The notes under the pieces: generated by a model
The model's database searches: none
What the model saw: the letters and a program-made list of their open reading frames with translations, nothing else
What the model was told of the DNA's origin: nothing
Translations under genes and position numbers: made by a program
Assembly: GCF_015477835.1 (NCBI RefSeq)
Contig: NZ_JADLQN010000001.1
Span: 2,232,001-2,296,000 of the forward strand
From: Nocardia higoensis
GTDB lineage: Bacteria > Actinomycetota > Actinomycetes > Mycobacteriales > Mycobacteriaceae
Direction of reading: 5' to 3'
DNA length: 64,000 nucleotides
Part shown: positions 19,155 to 28,146 of the stretch, one piece after another
Layout of the letters: each line of letters starts with the position of its first letter
Numbering within the stretch: position 1 is the first letter of the stretch

Positions 19155-20900
19155 ATGACGTTCGATTACGACGTGGTGATCGTCGGCTCCGGCTTCGGCG
19201 GCAGCGTGAGCGCGCTGCGCCTGACCGAGAAGGGCTACCGGGTCGGCGTGCTCGAGGCCGGCAGACGCTTCTCCGACGAGGAATTCGCCGAGAACAACTG
19301 GAACACCAAGAAGTACCTGTGGGCGCCCGCCCTCGGCTGCTTCGGCATTCAGCGCCTGACCCTGCTGAAGGACACCTTCATCATGGCGGGCGCGGGCGTC
19401 GGCGGCGGTTCGCTGGTGTACGCCAACACCCTTTACGAGCCGCCGGACCGCTTCTACCAGGACCGCCAGTGGGCGCACATCACCGACTGGAAAGACGAGC
19501 TGGCCCCGCACTACGACCAGGCCAAGCGAATGCTGGGCGTGACGACCAACCCTGCGACCACCCCCTCGGACCGGGTGCTCGCCCAGGTCGCCGAGGACAT
19601 GGGCATCTCCGACACCTACGGCCCCACCCAGGTGGGCGTGTTGTTCGGCGGCAAGGACGCCAAGCCCGGCCAGCCGGTGCCCGACCCGTTCTTCGGCGGC
19701 GTCGGCCCGGACCGCGCCACCTGCACGCACTGCGGTGAGTGCATGACCGGTTGCCGGCACAACGCCAAGAACACCCTGGTCAAGAACTACCTCTACCTTG
19801 CCGAGAAGGCAGGCGCCGAGGTGCATCCGCTCACCACGGTGACCGACGTGCGCCCGAAGGCGGGCGGCGGCTACGAGATCACCACCGTGCGCACCGGCCG
19901 CTGGGTCCGCAAGGCCAAGCGCACCTTCACCGCCGAACAGGTGATCTTCTCCGCAGCGGCGCTGGGCACCCAGAAGCTGCTGCACAAGCTGCGCGATCGC
20001 GGCTCGCTGCCCGGCATCTCGCCGCGGCTCGGCGAACTCTCCCGCACCAACTCCGAAGAGCTGCTCTCGATTCGGAGCCGCCGCAAGGACAACGATTTCA
20101 CCAAGGGCGTCGCGATCACCTCCTCGATCCACCCCGATCACGACACCCACATCGAGCCGGTGCGCTACGGCAAGGGCAGCAACCTGATCGCCCTGATGGG
20201 CACCGCCATGTTCGATCCCGACGGCAAGCGCGGCAATGTCCGCGTGTGGGCGAGCACGATGCGCAAGATCGGCCTGCGCGACGCCCTGCACCTGCACAAC
20301 CCGCGCCGCTGGTCGGAGCAGATGATCGGCCTGCTGGTGATGCAGTCGCTGGACAACTCCATCACCACCTACACCAAGCGCGGTCTGTTCGGTCGCAAGA
20401 TGACCACCAAACAGGGTGTGGGCGAGCCGAATCCGACCTGGATTCCGGCGGCGCACGAGGTCGGGCACCGGGTGGCCGAGAAGATCGACGGCATCGCGGG
20501 CGCGCCCACCAGCGCCATCTTCGACATCCCGATGACCGGTCACTTCATCGGCGGCTGCGTCATCGGCGATTCGCCGGAGACCGGCGTGGTGGACCCGTAC
20601 CACCGGATGTACGGCTACCAGGGCCTGCACGTCATCGATGGTTCGACCATCTCGGCGAACCTGGGCGTGAACCCGTCGCTGACGATCACCGCGCAGTCCG
20701 AGCGCGCGGTCTCGCTGTGGCCGAACAAGGGTGAGCAGGACCAGCGGCCGAAGCAGGGTGAGCCGTACCGGCGGCTGGCTCCGATCGCGCCGCGCGATCC
20801 CGTCGTGCCGCCGCAGGCGCCCGCCGCGCTGCGACTGCCCATCGTCGAGATCAAGACACCGTCCACCACACCGGAACCCGCCGCCGACACCCGCGGCTGA
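19155..20900 (+). CDS. GMC-like FAD oxidoreductase of the ChoD type with a 4Cys Fe-S motif
   Basis: A 581-residue flavoprotein close in motif content and length to mycobacterial ChoD (Rv3409c). It has an FAD motif GSGFGG (11-16), a GMC signature (MAGAGVGGGSLVYANTL) and a C-terminal PS00624-like end (VIDGSTISANLGVNPSLTI). Residues 190-200 read CTHCGECMTGC, an exact CxxCxxCxxxC spacing like a ferredoxin 4Fe-4S site, as in ChoD. ChoD was named a cholesterol oxidase, but its true activity is doubtful, so the substrate is left open. GTG at 19152 directly precedes the ATG used here. It lies in the AraC-regulated cluster. Confidence 0.9.
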   Translation: MTFDYDVVIVGSGFGGSVSALRLTEKGYRVGVLEAGRRFSDEEFAENNWNTKKYLWAPALGCFGIQRLTLLKDTFIMAGAGVGGGSLVYANTLYEPPDRFYQDRQWAHITDWKDELAPHYDQAKRMLGVTTNPATTPSDRVLAQVAEDMGISDTYGPTQVGVLFGGKDAKPGQPVPDPFFGGVGPDRATCTHCGECMTGCRHNAKNTLVKNYLYLAEKAGAEVHPLTTVTDVRPKAGGGYEITTVRTGRWVRKAKRTFTAEQVIFSAAALGTQKLLHKLRDRGSLPGISPRLGELSRTNSEELLSIRSRRKDNDFTKGVAITSSIHPDHDTHIEPVRYGKGSNLIALMGTAMFDPDGKRGNVRVWASTMRKIGLRDALHLHNPRRWSEQMIGLLVMQSLDNSITTYTKRGLFGRKMTTKQGVGEPNPTWIPAAHEVGHRVAEKIDGIAGAPTSAIFDIPMTGHFIGGCVIGDSPETGVVDPYHRMYGYQGLHVIDGSTISANLGVNPSLTITAQSERAVSLWPNKGEQDQRPKQGEPYRRLAPIAPRDPVVPPQAPAALRLPIVEIKTPSTTPEPAADTRG

Positions 20901-20930
20901 AACCGGCAGACCCCAGGAGCAGCCAGGCTC

Positions 20931-21512
20931 ATGCCCGAATCCGACACCAACGGCGCGTACCTCACCGAAGCCGAAGCAGTGCAGACCCTCGCCGCGCTCG
21001 AACGCGACGGCGGCAGCTACGAAGAGGTCACCGCCTTCTTCGATCGCCTGCCGACGGTCGCCGTCGAGGAGATCACCCTCGGCCGGTGGCGCGGCGGCGA
21101 GATCGTCACGGGCCACCCCATCGACGGCCTGCTCACCGCCTCCGGCTGGTATGGCAAGCAGTTCGACGGCCCGGAATCCGTGCACCCGCTGCTGTTCTCG
21201 ACGCCGGGTCAGGGCATCTTCGCCGTCGATCCGCGACGCGTGCCGCTGAGCCTGGCGGGCAAGATCCCCAACGAGCTGGTCGCTCGCGGCAAGAAGGCAC
21301 TACCCGTGCTGGCGATCGGCCTGCGCACCGAACAGCCACGGGCCCGGCTGCGGGCGATCGAGTTCCGGGGCAAGGTGAGCGCGGCGATGGTCTACGACCA
21401 CCTGCCGATCATCGACGTGTTCCGCCGCGTCGACGAACACACCCTGCTCGGGGTGATGGATCAGCGCGGCGCGCCGAAGCCGTACTTCTTCACACTTCGC
21501 CTGGACCGCTGA
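20931..21512 (+). CDS. GXWXG / DUF4334 domain protein
   Basis: A 193-residue protein with an N-terminal GXWXG domain (LGRWRGGEIVTGHPIDGLL, then a GWYGKQF strand) and a C-terminal DUF4334 domain (RGKVSAAMVYDHLPIIDVFR, with a final MDQRGAPKPYFF strand). Both are known domains of unknown function that always occur together. AGGAGC precedes the ATG. It is the third gene of the monooxygenase cluster, 30 nt after the ChoD-like gene, so it may bind or process the same lipophilic substrate. No catalytic residues can be named. Confidence 0.85.
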   Translation: MPESDTNGAYLTEAEAVQTLAALERDGGSYEEVTAFFDRLPTVAVEEITLGRWRGGEIVTGHPIDGLLTASGWYGKQFDGPESVHPLLFSTPGQGIFAVDPRRVPLSLAGKIPNELVARGKKALPVLAIGLRTEQPRARLRAIEFRGKVSAAMVYDHLPIIDVFRRVDEHTLLGVMDQRGAPKPYFFTLRLDR

Positions 21513-21544
21513 GCCACGGTTCAGGCGCGGCCGACGCGGCCCGC

Positions 21545-22723
21545 TCAGGCACTCTCACGAATGCCCGGGCGGGCCGCAGGCATATCCCTGGTCTGTCGAT
21601 CGGCGGTGTCGGGATGGATCGCCCGGTCGGTCGCCGACAGCGGTTGCGCCGATCCGCCGCTGCGCACGGCCACGATCTCCGCGGCGATGGCCACGGCGGT
21701 CTCCTCCGGTGTCCGGCCACCCAGCTCCAGCCCGATCGGGGAATGCAGCCTGCGTAGTTCGCACTCCCCGACCCCGGCTGCACGTAAGCGCGCTCGTCGC
21801 TCCCGGTCCGCCCGGCGCGACCCCATCGCCCCCACGTAGGCGACCGGCAGACGCAACGCCTCGGTCAGGACCGGAATGTCGAATTTCGGATCATGGGTGA
21901 GCACGCAGATCACCGTGCGCCCGTCGACCGGGGTGTCGCGCAGATATCGATGTGGCCAGGCGACGACGACCTCATCGGCCTCCGGGATGCGGGCCGGATC
22001 GGCGAAGGCGGGTCGCGCCTCGCACACCGTCACCCGATAGCCGAGCAGCGCGCCGACACGGCAGAGGGCGACGGTGAAATCCGTCGAGCCGAAGATGATC
22101 ATGCGGGGGCGGGTGGTGAACGACTCGACCAGCACGGTCCGTTCCCCGGCGCCGCAGCCGACGGTGCAGACTCCGCTCGAGCCCGCCGCGAGCATCGCGC
22201 GCGCCCGCTCCACCACAGCCGAAGGCCATGGCGCGTGCGCCGAGGTCGTGATGCCGATGCCGGCGTCCGTGCCGGTGACATCCGTACCGGTGGTATCCGT
22301 GCTGGTGGTGTCCGTGCCCGTGACAGCCAGCAATCCGCCGGTGCCGAGATCACGAACCAGCGCGACCGGGATGTCGTCACGCAGCACGGCCTCGACGACC
22401 GGGTGCTCGGCGGCCGTGACGCGCTGGACGAACACCTCGAGCTCGCCCCCGCAGGTCAAGCCCACCGCGAAGGCATCGGCATCCGTATAACCGAAGCGAC
22501 GGCGCACCGGCGTCCCCGTGGCCAGCACCTCCTGGCACACCTCGAAGACCGCACCCTCGACGCAGCCGCCCGACAGGCTGCCGCGCACCGTCCCCGCCGC
22601 ATCGGCCGCCATCACCGCGCCGATCGCCCGCGGTGCGCTCCCCCGCACAGCGACGACCGTGGCCAGCGCGTACTCGACCCCTTCGGCATGCCAGTGCGAC
22701 AACTGCCCGGCCAGCGCACGCAT
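21545..22723 (-). CDS. XdhC/CoxI family molybdenum cofactor maturation protein
   Basis: A 392-residue XdhC-type protein that binds sulfurated molybdenum cofactor and delivers it to xanthine dehydrogenase-family enzymes. The N-terminal XdhC_CoxI domain has RGSAPRAIGAVMAADAAG and the cofactor-binding SGGCVEGAV. The C-terminal Rossmann domain (FGSTDFTVALCRVGALLGY) is followed by VAYVGAMGSRR and IGLELGGRTPEE. A Thr-Asp-Gly repeat separates the domains. GAGGAGG precedes the ATG at 22723. It is divergent from the molybdenum hydroxylase operon it presumably serves. The last 35 residues look non-conserved. Confidence 0.92.
   Translation of the reverse strand: MRALAGQLSHWHAEGVEYALATVVAVRGSAPRAIGAVMAADAAGTVRGSLSGGCVEGAVFEVCQEVLATGTPVRRRFGYTDADAFAVGLTCGGELEVFVQRVTAAEHPVVEAVLRDDIPVALVRDLGTGGLLAVTGTDTTSTDTTGTDVTGTDAGIGITTSAHAPWPSAVVERARAMLAAGSSGVCTVGCGAGERTVLVESFTTRPRMIIFGSTDFTVALCRVGALLGYRVTVCEARPAFADPARIPEADEVVVAWPHRYLRDTPVDGRTVICVLTHDPKFDIPVLTEALRLPVAYVGAMGSRRADRERRARLRAAGVGECELRRLHSPIGLELGGRTPEETAVAIAAEIVAVRSGGSAQPLSATDRAIHPDTADRQTRDMPAARPGIRESA
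22269..22328. repeat. Four 15-bp tandem units inside the XdhC gene
   Basis: Four copies of a 15-bp unit (GTGCCGGTGACATCC and close variants) encode the linker TDTTSTDTTGTDVTGTD on the other strand. The repeat keeps frame and sits between the two XdhC domains. Confidence 0.75.
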
Positions 22724-22768
22724 GATCGCCTCCTCACCGCGGTCCCGGCGCGAACACCGGTTGTCCTG

Positions 22769-22821
22769 CGAGAATAGCACCATGAGAACGATGCTCTCGC
22801 AATTCTGATATCTTATTCTCG
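22769..22821. promoter_or_regulatory. Nested inverted repeats in the xdhC-coxL divergent region
   Basis: CGAGAATA (22769-22776) pairs with TATTCTCG (22814-22821). Between them lie GAGA and TCTC arms around ACGATGC. The group could be a regulator site shared by both operons, or a stem-loop. The protein that would bind is unknown. Confidence 0.4.
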
Positions 22822-22839
22822 ACTTGGACATATGAAGCG

Positions 22840-22868
22840 TTGACGATGCGCGAACGACGATGTTAGAC
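22840..22868 (+). promoter_or_regulatory. Possible promoter of the molybdenum hydroxylase operon
   Basis: TTGACG (22840-22845) and TTAGAC (22863-22868) are separated by 17 bp. The -35 is good and the -10 is weak. The 5' leader would be about 110 nt before the GTG at 22985. Confidence 0.35.
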
Positions 22869-22984
22869 AGGGACGAGGCGGCCACCCCGCCTGCTCCACG
22901 GGAACGGAGGAACCGCCGGATGACTCGAATGAGGCTGGCGCACAGCACGCTCCATCCGCTCACAGCGATCAGACGGGGTCCGCG

Positions 22985-25417
22985 GTGACCGCCACCGGCG
23001 TGCCCGTCACCACAGCGGTGGGCCGCCGCGTCCCCCGTGTCGAGGACGCCCGCCTGCTCACCGGCGCGGGCACCTACGTCGACGATGTGACCAGGCCGGG
23101 CATGGCGCACGCCTGTTTCGTCCGCAGTCCGCTCCCCCGCGCCACCATCACCGGCGTGGACGTGAGCGAGGCGCTCGAACTCGACGGCGTCCTGGCCGTG
23201 TACACCGCCGCCGATCTCAACGACAGCGTCGCCGAGATCTCCTACGCGCTCGACACCCCCGGCTTCCCCGAGGTGTCGCGCCCACCGCTGGCCGAAGGCG
23301 AGGTCCGCTTCGTCGGCGACCCGGTGGTCATGGTGATCGCCCGGGACCGCTACATCGCCGAGGATGCCGCCGAACTGGTCGTCGTGGATTACGCACCGCT
23401 GACCCCGGTCGTCGACTACGCCACCGCCGCCGAATCGCCGGAACTGGTGCACGCCGCCCACCCCGGCAATTCCGCCGGCGGTCTCGGCGGCCGTCCGCCC
23501 GCCGATCTGGCGTCGGTCTTCGACGAAGCCGCGCACGCCGTGCGCAGGACCATCCACCAGCAGGCGTACTCCCCCGTCCCCTTGGAGACCCGCGGCATCA
23601 TCGCCGAATGGTTCTCCGGCACCGGTGAATTGACGGTCTGGACCTCCACCCAGTCGCCCCATGAGGTGCGCGGCTTCTTCGCCCGGCTGCTGGGCGTCGA
23701 CGCGCATCGGGTGCGCGCGATCGTGCGCGACACCGGCGGCGGCTTCGGTCAGAAGGTCGCCCCGCAGCGTGAGGACAGCTGCGTGGCGCTGGCCGCCCGC
23801 AAGCTCGGCGGCGCGATCAAGTGGATCGAGGACCGCCAGGAAAATCTCATGTCGGCAGGCATGGCCCGGCACGAGCACGGCGAGGTGGCGATGGCCTTCG
23901 ACGCCGAAGGCGCCATCCTGGCCGCCACCATCGAACACGTGCAGAATGTCGGCGCTTATCCGATCCCCTCGCCGCTGACCTCCTCGATCGCCGTCGGCAT
24001 GCTCTTCCCCGGCCCGTATCGCGTTCCGCAGGCGGGTTTCAGCACCGCCTCCTTCTACTCCAACACCGTCGGCCGGGTCGCCTACCGCGGCCCGTGGCAG
24101 TTCGAATCCGTCTCCCGGGAACTGCTGCTCGACGCGGCCGCCAGGCAGATCGGCATCGACCCGGCCGAGTTGCGGCGACGCAACATGCTGTGCCACGACG
24201 AGATGCCGACCTTCAACCCCAACGGCATGCCCTACTCCGACGCGACCCCTCTGGAATGCTTCGAACAGGCGTTGAGCATGCTGGACTACGACGCCTTCCG
24301 CGCCGAGCAGGCCGCCGCCCGTGCCGAAGGCCGCTATCTCGGCGTCGGCACCTGCACCTACATCGAGCCGACCACCGGCGCGACCCCGTTCCTGAGCACC
24401 GAGGGCGCGACCATCCGCATCGCGCCGACCGGCAAGGTGAACGTCCACCTGTCCGGCGGTTCGGCGGGCAACAGCCTGGAGACCACGGCGGTCCAACTGA
24501 CCGCCGACGCCCTCGGCATCGACATCGCCGATGTGCAGACTCTGCAGGGCGATACCGCCGTGGCCCCGATGGGCGGCGGCACCAACGGCAGCCGATCCGG
24601 ATCGATGGCCGCGGGCGCGATCGCGGCGACGGCGGAGATCCTGCGCGAACGGATCACCGCCATCGCCACCCACCAGCTCGGGGTCGCCGCCGAGGAGATC
24701 GACTTCGCCGGTGGCCGCGCGAGCGTGCGCGACACCGACAAGTCGCTCACCCTGGCCGAGATCGCCCACATCGCCTACTTCCAGACCGAGGCACTGCCGC
24801 CGGGCATGTCCCCCGGCCTGGAGGCGACCGGCCGCCATCGCGCCGACCAGATGATGATCTGGGCCAACGCCACCCACGTATGCACCTGCGAGGTCGACAT
24901 CGAGACCGGAGCGGTGACCCTGCTGCGCTACATCGTCAGCGAGGACGTGGGGCCGATGATCAACCCGAACGTGGTGGAGGGCCAGATCTACGGCGGCACC
25001 GTGCAGGGCATCGGCGGCGCGCTCTACGAGCATCTCGCCTACGACGACGACGGCAACCCGGTCGCCACGACCTTCCTCGACTACCTCATGCCCACCGCCG
25101 CCGAGGTCCCGCATATCGAGATCGGCCACATCGAGACCCGCAGCAGCGGACCGGGCGGATTCAAGGGCGTCGGCGAGGGCGGCGCGATCGGCTCCACCCC
25201 GGCGGTGCTCAACGCCGTCGCCGACGCGCTGGCGCCCTTCGGCGTCGAGATCGATCGCCTGCCGCTCTCGCCCGCCCGCATCGTCGAGATGATCAGCTTC
25301 GCATCGACCTCGGCGTCGCACGCCGCGAACTCGGCGGCGAACTCCCGGTCGAATTCGGCCGGAGACTCGGCAACAGGCTCCGGCCCGGCCGCCCACACCG
25401 GGGAGGTCACCGCATGA
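22985..25417 (+). CDS. Xanthine dehydrogenase-family molybdopterin-binding large subunit (CoxL-like, not CODH)
   Basis: An 810-residue molybdenum hydroxylase large subunit. The N-terminal a/b-hammerhead starts GRRVPRVEDARLLTGAGTYVDD. Molybdopterin-binding stretches include TGGGFGQKV and GGTNGSRSGS, and the catalytic Glu731 lies in GVGEGGAIG. The loop at Y367 reads AYRGPW, unlike the AYxCSFR of true aerobic CO dehydrogenase, so the substrate is probably another aldehyde or N-heterocycle. The last 35 residues are a Ser/Ala/Asn-rich tail not expected in the family. The stop overlaps the next ATG (ATGA). Confidence 0.9.
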   Translation: MTATGVPVTTAVGRRVPRVEDARLLTGAGTYVDDVTRPGMAHACFVRSPLPRATITGVDVSEALELDGVLAVYTAADLNDSVAEISYALDTPGFPEVSRPPLAEGEVRFVGDPVVMVIARDRYIAEDAAELVVVDYAPLTPVVDYATAAESPELVHAAHPGNSAGGLGGRPPADLASVFDEAAHAVRRTIHQQAYSPVPLETRGIIAEWFSGTGELTVWTSTQSPHEVRGFFARLLGVDAHRVRAIVRDTGGGFGQKVAPQREDSCVALAARKLGGAIKWIEDRQENLMSAGMARHEHGEVAMAFDAEGAILAATIEHVQNVGAYPIPSPLTSSIAVGMLFPGPYRVPQAGFSTASFYSNTVGRVAYRGPWQFESVSRELLLDAAARQIGIDPAELRRRNMLCHDEMPTFNPNGMPYSDATPLECFEQALSMLDYDAFRAEQAAARAEGRYLGVGTCTYIEPTTGATPFLSTEGATIRIAPTGKVNVHLSGGSAGNSLETTAVQLTADALGIDIADVQTLQGDTAVAPMGGGTNGSRSGSMAAGAIAATAEILRERITAIATHQLGVAAEEIDFAGGRASVRDTDKSLTLAEIAHIAYFQTEALPPGMSPGLEATGRHRADQMMIWANATHVCTCEVDIETGAVTLLRYIVSEDVGPMINPNVVEGQIYGGTVQGIGGALYEHLAYDDDGNPVATTFLDYLMPTAAEVPHIEIGHIETRSSGPGGFKGVGEGGAIGSTPAVLNAVADALAPFGVEIDRLPLSPARIVEMISFASTSASHAANSAANSRSNSAGDSATGSGPAAHTGEVTA

Positions 25418-26289
25418 AACCCGCCACGTTCACCTATCACGCACCCGAAACCGCGGCCGAAACCGTGGACCTGCTGGCCGAACTCGGCGACGAGGCCAAG
25501 ATCATCGCCGGTGGTCAGAGCCTGGTGCCGATGATGGCCCTGCGGCTGGCCGCCTTCGAGCACCTGATCGACCTGCGCAAGGTCACCGAACTGCGCGGCA
25601 TCGACACCGACGGCGACACCGTGCGCGTCGGCGCGGGCACCACCCACGCGATGGTCGGCCGTGACGAGAACGCCCGCCACCACGTGCCGCTGCTGCACCG
25701 CGCCACCCCGCTGATCGGCCACTTCCAGATCCGCAATCGCGGCACTATCGGCGGCGCGGTCGCCCACGCCGACGCGGCCGCCGAATACCCGGTCGTCGCA
25801 CTGACTCTCGACGCCCGGATGCGCACGCTGTCCCCGCGCGGAGAACGGACGATCGACGCGGCCGACTACTTCACCGGTCTGTGGAGCACCGCGATGGAAC
25901 TCGACGAAATGCTGGTCGGCATCGATTTCCCGGCCTGGCCGGGCCGCCGGGGTTTCGCCATCGAGGAATTCACCCGCCGTGCGGGCGATTTCGCCATGGC
26001 AGGCGCGACGGTGGCGATCGGCCTGGACGCCGACTCCCGCATCGAACGCGTCGGGATCGGCCTGTTCGGCCTGGCCCCGACCCCGCTGCGAGCACGGGCC
26101 GTCGAAGCCGAACTGCTCGGCCGTCCGGCGGCGGAGGCGGACGCCGAGGAGATCGGCCGCGCCGCCACCGCTGACCTGGACGCCGTTCCCGCCGATGTCC
26201 ACGGCTCCGCCGCATATCGCCGCCGGGTGGGCGCGGTCATGGTCACCCGCGCCTGGCGGCGCGCTCTCGAGGAGGCGAGCGATGACTGA
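25414..26289 (+). CDS. FAD-binding medium subunit of the molybdenum hydroxylase (CoxM-like)
   Basis: A 291-residue xanthine dehydrogenase-family subunit M that carries FAD and passes electrons from the Fe-S subunit to an acceptor. The FAD-binding signatures IIAGGQSLVPMM and RNRGTIGGAVAHADAA are intact, followed by the CO_deh_flav_C domain. It overlaps the genes on both sides, showing tight translational coupling in the L-M-S order. Confidence 0.94.
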   Translation: MKPATFTYHAPETAAETVDLLAELGDEAKIIAGGQSLVPMMALRLAAFEHLIDLRKVTELRGIDTDGDTVRVGAGTTHAMVGRDENARHHVPLLHRATPLIGHFQIRNRGTIGGAVAHADAAAEYPVVALTLDARMRTLSPRGERTIDAADYFTGLWSTAMELDEMLVGIDFPAWPGRRGFAIEEFTRRAGDFAMAGATVAIGLDADSRIERVGIGLFGLAPTPLRARAVEAELLGRPAAEADAEEIGRAATADLDAVPADVHGSAAYRRRVGAVMVTRAWRRALEEASDD

Positions 26290-26806
26290 AGCACCCCCCG
26301 ACGTCGAGATCCGAGTGGTCGTCAACGGCGTGCGCCGCCGCGACCGCATCCCACCCAGGCTCACCCTCGCCGACTACCTGCGCGAGCGCCTCGGCCTCAC
26401 CGGCACCCACCTCGGTTGCGAGCACGGGGTGTGTGGTGCCTGCACCGTCATGCTCGACGGCGCCGCGGTCCGCGCCTGCCTGGTATTCGCCGTGCAGGCC
26501 GACGGCGCCGAGCTCACCACGGTCGAGGGCCTGGCCGGTCCGGACGGCGAACTCTCCTGCGTGCAGCGGGCGTTCCGTGATCACCACGGTCTCCAGTGCG
26601 GCTTCTGCACACCGGGTTTCGTGGTGTCGGCGACGGCCTTCCTGAACGACAACCCCGACCCGAGCGACGAGCAGATCCGCGACGCCATGTCAGGAAACCT
26701 GTGCCGCTGCACCGGCTACCAGGGCATCCTGCGCGCCATACGCGCCGCCGCCACCGACAGCGCCACCGAGCCCGACGCCGAATCAACTGCGGCGCAGCAG
26801 AAATAA
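26282..26806 (+). CDS. 2Fe-2S small subunit of the molybdenum hydroxylase (CoxS-like)
   Basis: A 174-residue subunit with all eight cluster cysteines: Cys46, 51, 54 and 66 in the plant-ferredoxin-like domain (CEHGVCGAC) and Cys106, 109, 141 and 143 in the helical domain (CGFC, CRC). It passes electrons from the Mo centre to FAD. It starts inside the end of the medium-subunit gene. The C-terminal 20 residues are a non-conserved Ala/Glu/Gln tail. Confidence 0.95.
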   Translation: MTEAPPDVEIRVVVNGVRRRDRIPPRLTLADYLRERLGLTGTHLGCEHGVCGACTVMLDGAAVRACLVFAVQADGAELTTVEGLAGPDGELSCVQRAFRDHHGLQCGFCTPGFVVSATAFLNDNPDPSDEQIRDAMSGNLCRCTGYQGILRAIRAAATDSATEPDAESTAAQQK

Positions 26807-26818
26807 GCCGAGGAACCC

Positions 26819-27568
26819 GTGAAACTCGAGAACACCTTCACCATCCCCGTCCCCGCCGACCAGGCGTGGCCGGTCCTGCTCGACCTGGAGCGCCTGGCCC
26901 CGTGTGTTCCAGGCGCCACCATCACCTCCCGTGAGGGCGACGACTACCACGGCCGCATCAAGGTGAAACTCGGCCCGGTCGGCCTGTCCTACAAGGGCAT
27001 CATCAAGGTCGTCTCCCAGGACGAGTCAGCGGGCGTCGCTGTCCTGGAGGGCAGCGGCCGCGAGAACCGGGGCAACGGCACCGCCAAAGCCGTCATCACC
27101 TGCCGTCTCGTCGAATCCGGCGACGTCACCGACGTTTTCGTCGACACCGATCTGGCGATCACCGGCAAACCGGCCCAGTTCGGACGCGGCGCGCTGGCCG
27201 AAGTAGCGGGCACCTTGATCGGCACCTTCGCCGACAACCTCGCCGCCGAACTCACCGCCGCCCCGAGCGCCACCGGCGCGGCGCAGGACGCGGGCGAGAA
27301 CTCCACGCTCACTGACACCGCGACGCAGAACGGCACCGCATCGAGCGCGGCCGTGACGGCGACCATCACCGCAGCGCGATCCGACAACGCGCGAGATTCG
27401 GTCGTCCGGCCGATCACTCCCCGGCAGGGTGCCGAACCGATCGACATCATGGCCGCCGCGGGCCTGTCGCCGAACCGACGGCTGACCCTCGTCGCCCTGG
27501 CCGGAGTCGGCGCGGCTGTCCTGTTCACACTGTTCTTGCGACGCCGCTCCGGCCGGCGGGTGCGCTGA
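26819..27568 (+). CDS. CoxG-like SRPBCC protein with C-terminal membrane anchor
   Basis: A 249-residue CoxG family protein. The START-like domain covers about 1-150 (FTIPVPADQAWPVLLDLERL, then CVPGATI). A Thr/Ala-rich linker follows, and one transmembrane helix (LVALAGVGAAVLFTLFL) with a basic tail ends the protein. In carboxydotrophs CoxG recruits the enzyme to the membrane, so here it probably docks the hydroxylase to the respiratory chain. The GTG start has GAGGAA just upstream, 12 nt after the small subunit. It is the last gene of the operon. Confidence 0.9.
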   Translation: MKLENTFTIPVPADQAWPVLLDLERLAPCVPGATITSREGDDYHGRIKVKLGPVGLSYKGIIKVVSQDESAGVAVLEGSGRENRGNGTAKAVITCRLVESGDVTDVFVDTDLAITGKPAQFGRGALAEVAGTLIGTFADNLAAELTAAPSATGAAQDAGENSTLTDTATQNGTASSAAVTATITAARSDNARDSVVRPITPRQGAEPIDIMAAAGLSPNRRLTLVALAGVGAAVLFTLFLRRRSGRRVR

Positions 27569-27623
27569 GCGCTGTTCAACCGTCTCATGCTGATAGTGGA
27601 AGGCCGGTGTAACGACTACAACG

Positions 27624-27926
27624 TCAGCCCATGGCTTCCTTCCCCACCGCCCGCAGGATATCAGCGAACCAGATCAGGTCGTATGGCGTCATGATGTCAC
27701 ACGCTATCGACTTCTCGATATTCTGCCACGCCTCGGAGAATTGGCCTATCGTCAAGGTCGGATTCGAGTAGACATCGGTCATTTCCTCAATCGGAATCGA
27801 CCAGAAGTAGTCGTCGTTGACGGTCGCATATTCCCCCGGACGAGCCGATCGAATATGCGCGATCAGTAGTTCGAACACCTCCAGTAGCCGCTCGTAACTG
27901 ATGGCAGCAGACGGTTCACGATTCAA
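27624..27926 (-). CDS. Small acidic protein of unknown function, possible immunity protein
   Basis: A 100-residue acidic protein that I do not recognise (NDDYFWSIPIEEMTDVYSNP is its most distinctive stretch). TTG at 27926 is the likely start, with GGAGAG 6 nt upstream. It is the last of three small minus-strand genes downstream of the RHS toxin, and its base composition is lower in GC than the coxG neighbour. Size, acidity and position resemble immunity proteins of polymorphic toxins, which is inference from context. A strong hairpin lies between it and the preceding gene. Confidence 0.65.
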   Translation of the reverse strand: MNREPSAAISYERLLEVFELLIAHIRSARPGEYATVNDDYFWSIPIEEMTDVYSNPTLTIGQFSEAWQNIEKSIACDIMTPYDLIWFADILRAVGKEAMG

Positions 27927-28104
27927 GAGTCACTCTCCATTAAGAACTTGTCGATAGAGACTGCCGCAGGTTGACCTGTCAGGAGCACATAAGGCGGGCT
28001 TCATCGTCGAGGGAGGAACCTGCGGGTTCTGGGGCGAATTCAGCGCGCCGAAAGGCGGCGGCCGCGGCGACGAATACGCTGAGATATCGAGCGGTCGGCC
28101 GGCG

Positions 28105-28139
28105 CCCTGCGGGGCGCCCTGAAAGGCCGCCCCGCAGGG
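28105..28139 (-). terminator. Strong hairpin after the 147-aa gene
   Basis: CCCTGCGGGGCG (28105-28116) pairs perfectly with CGCCCCGCAGGG (28128-28139) around an 11-nt loop, 7 nt past the stop of the 147-aa gene. There is no U-run, as is common for actinobacterial terminators. Confidence 0.65.
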
Positions 28140-28146
28140 TGCATTA

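Noticed and set aside
17610..21185. A 1191-residue minus-strand open frame
   Set aside because: It lies opposite the monooxygenase and ChoD-like genes, whose motifs are complete. Its composition is that of an antisense shadow.
22724..25396. N-terminal extension of XdhC running opposite the large hydroxylase subunit
   Set aside because: The XdhC family start and a GAGGAGG site are at 22723. The extension has no domain and is antisense to a conserved gene.
22985..25417. True aerobic carbon monoxide dehydrogenase (coxL)
   Set aside because: The loop reads AYRGPW, without the Cys of the form I AYxCSFR signature.
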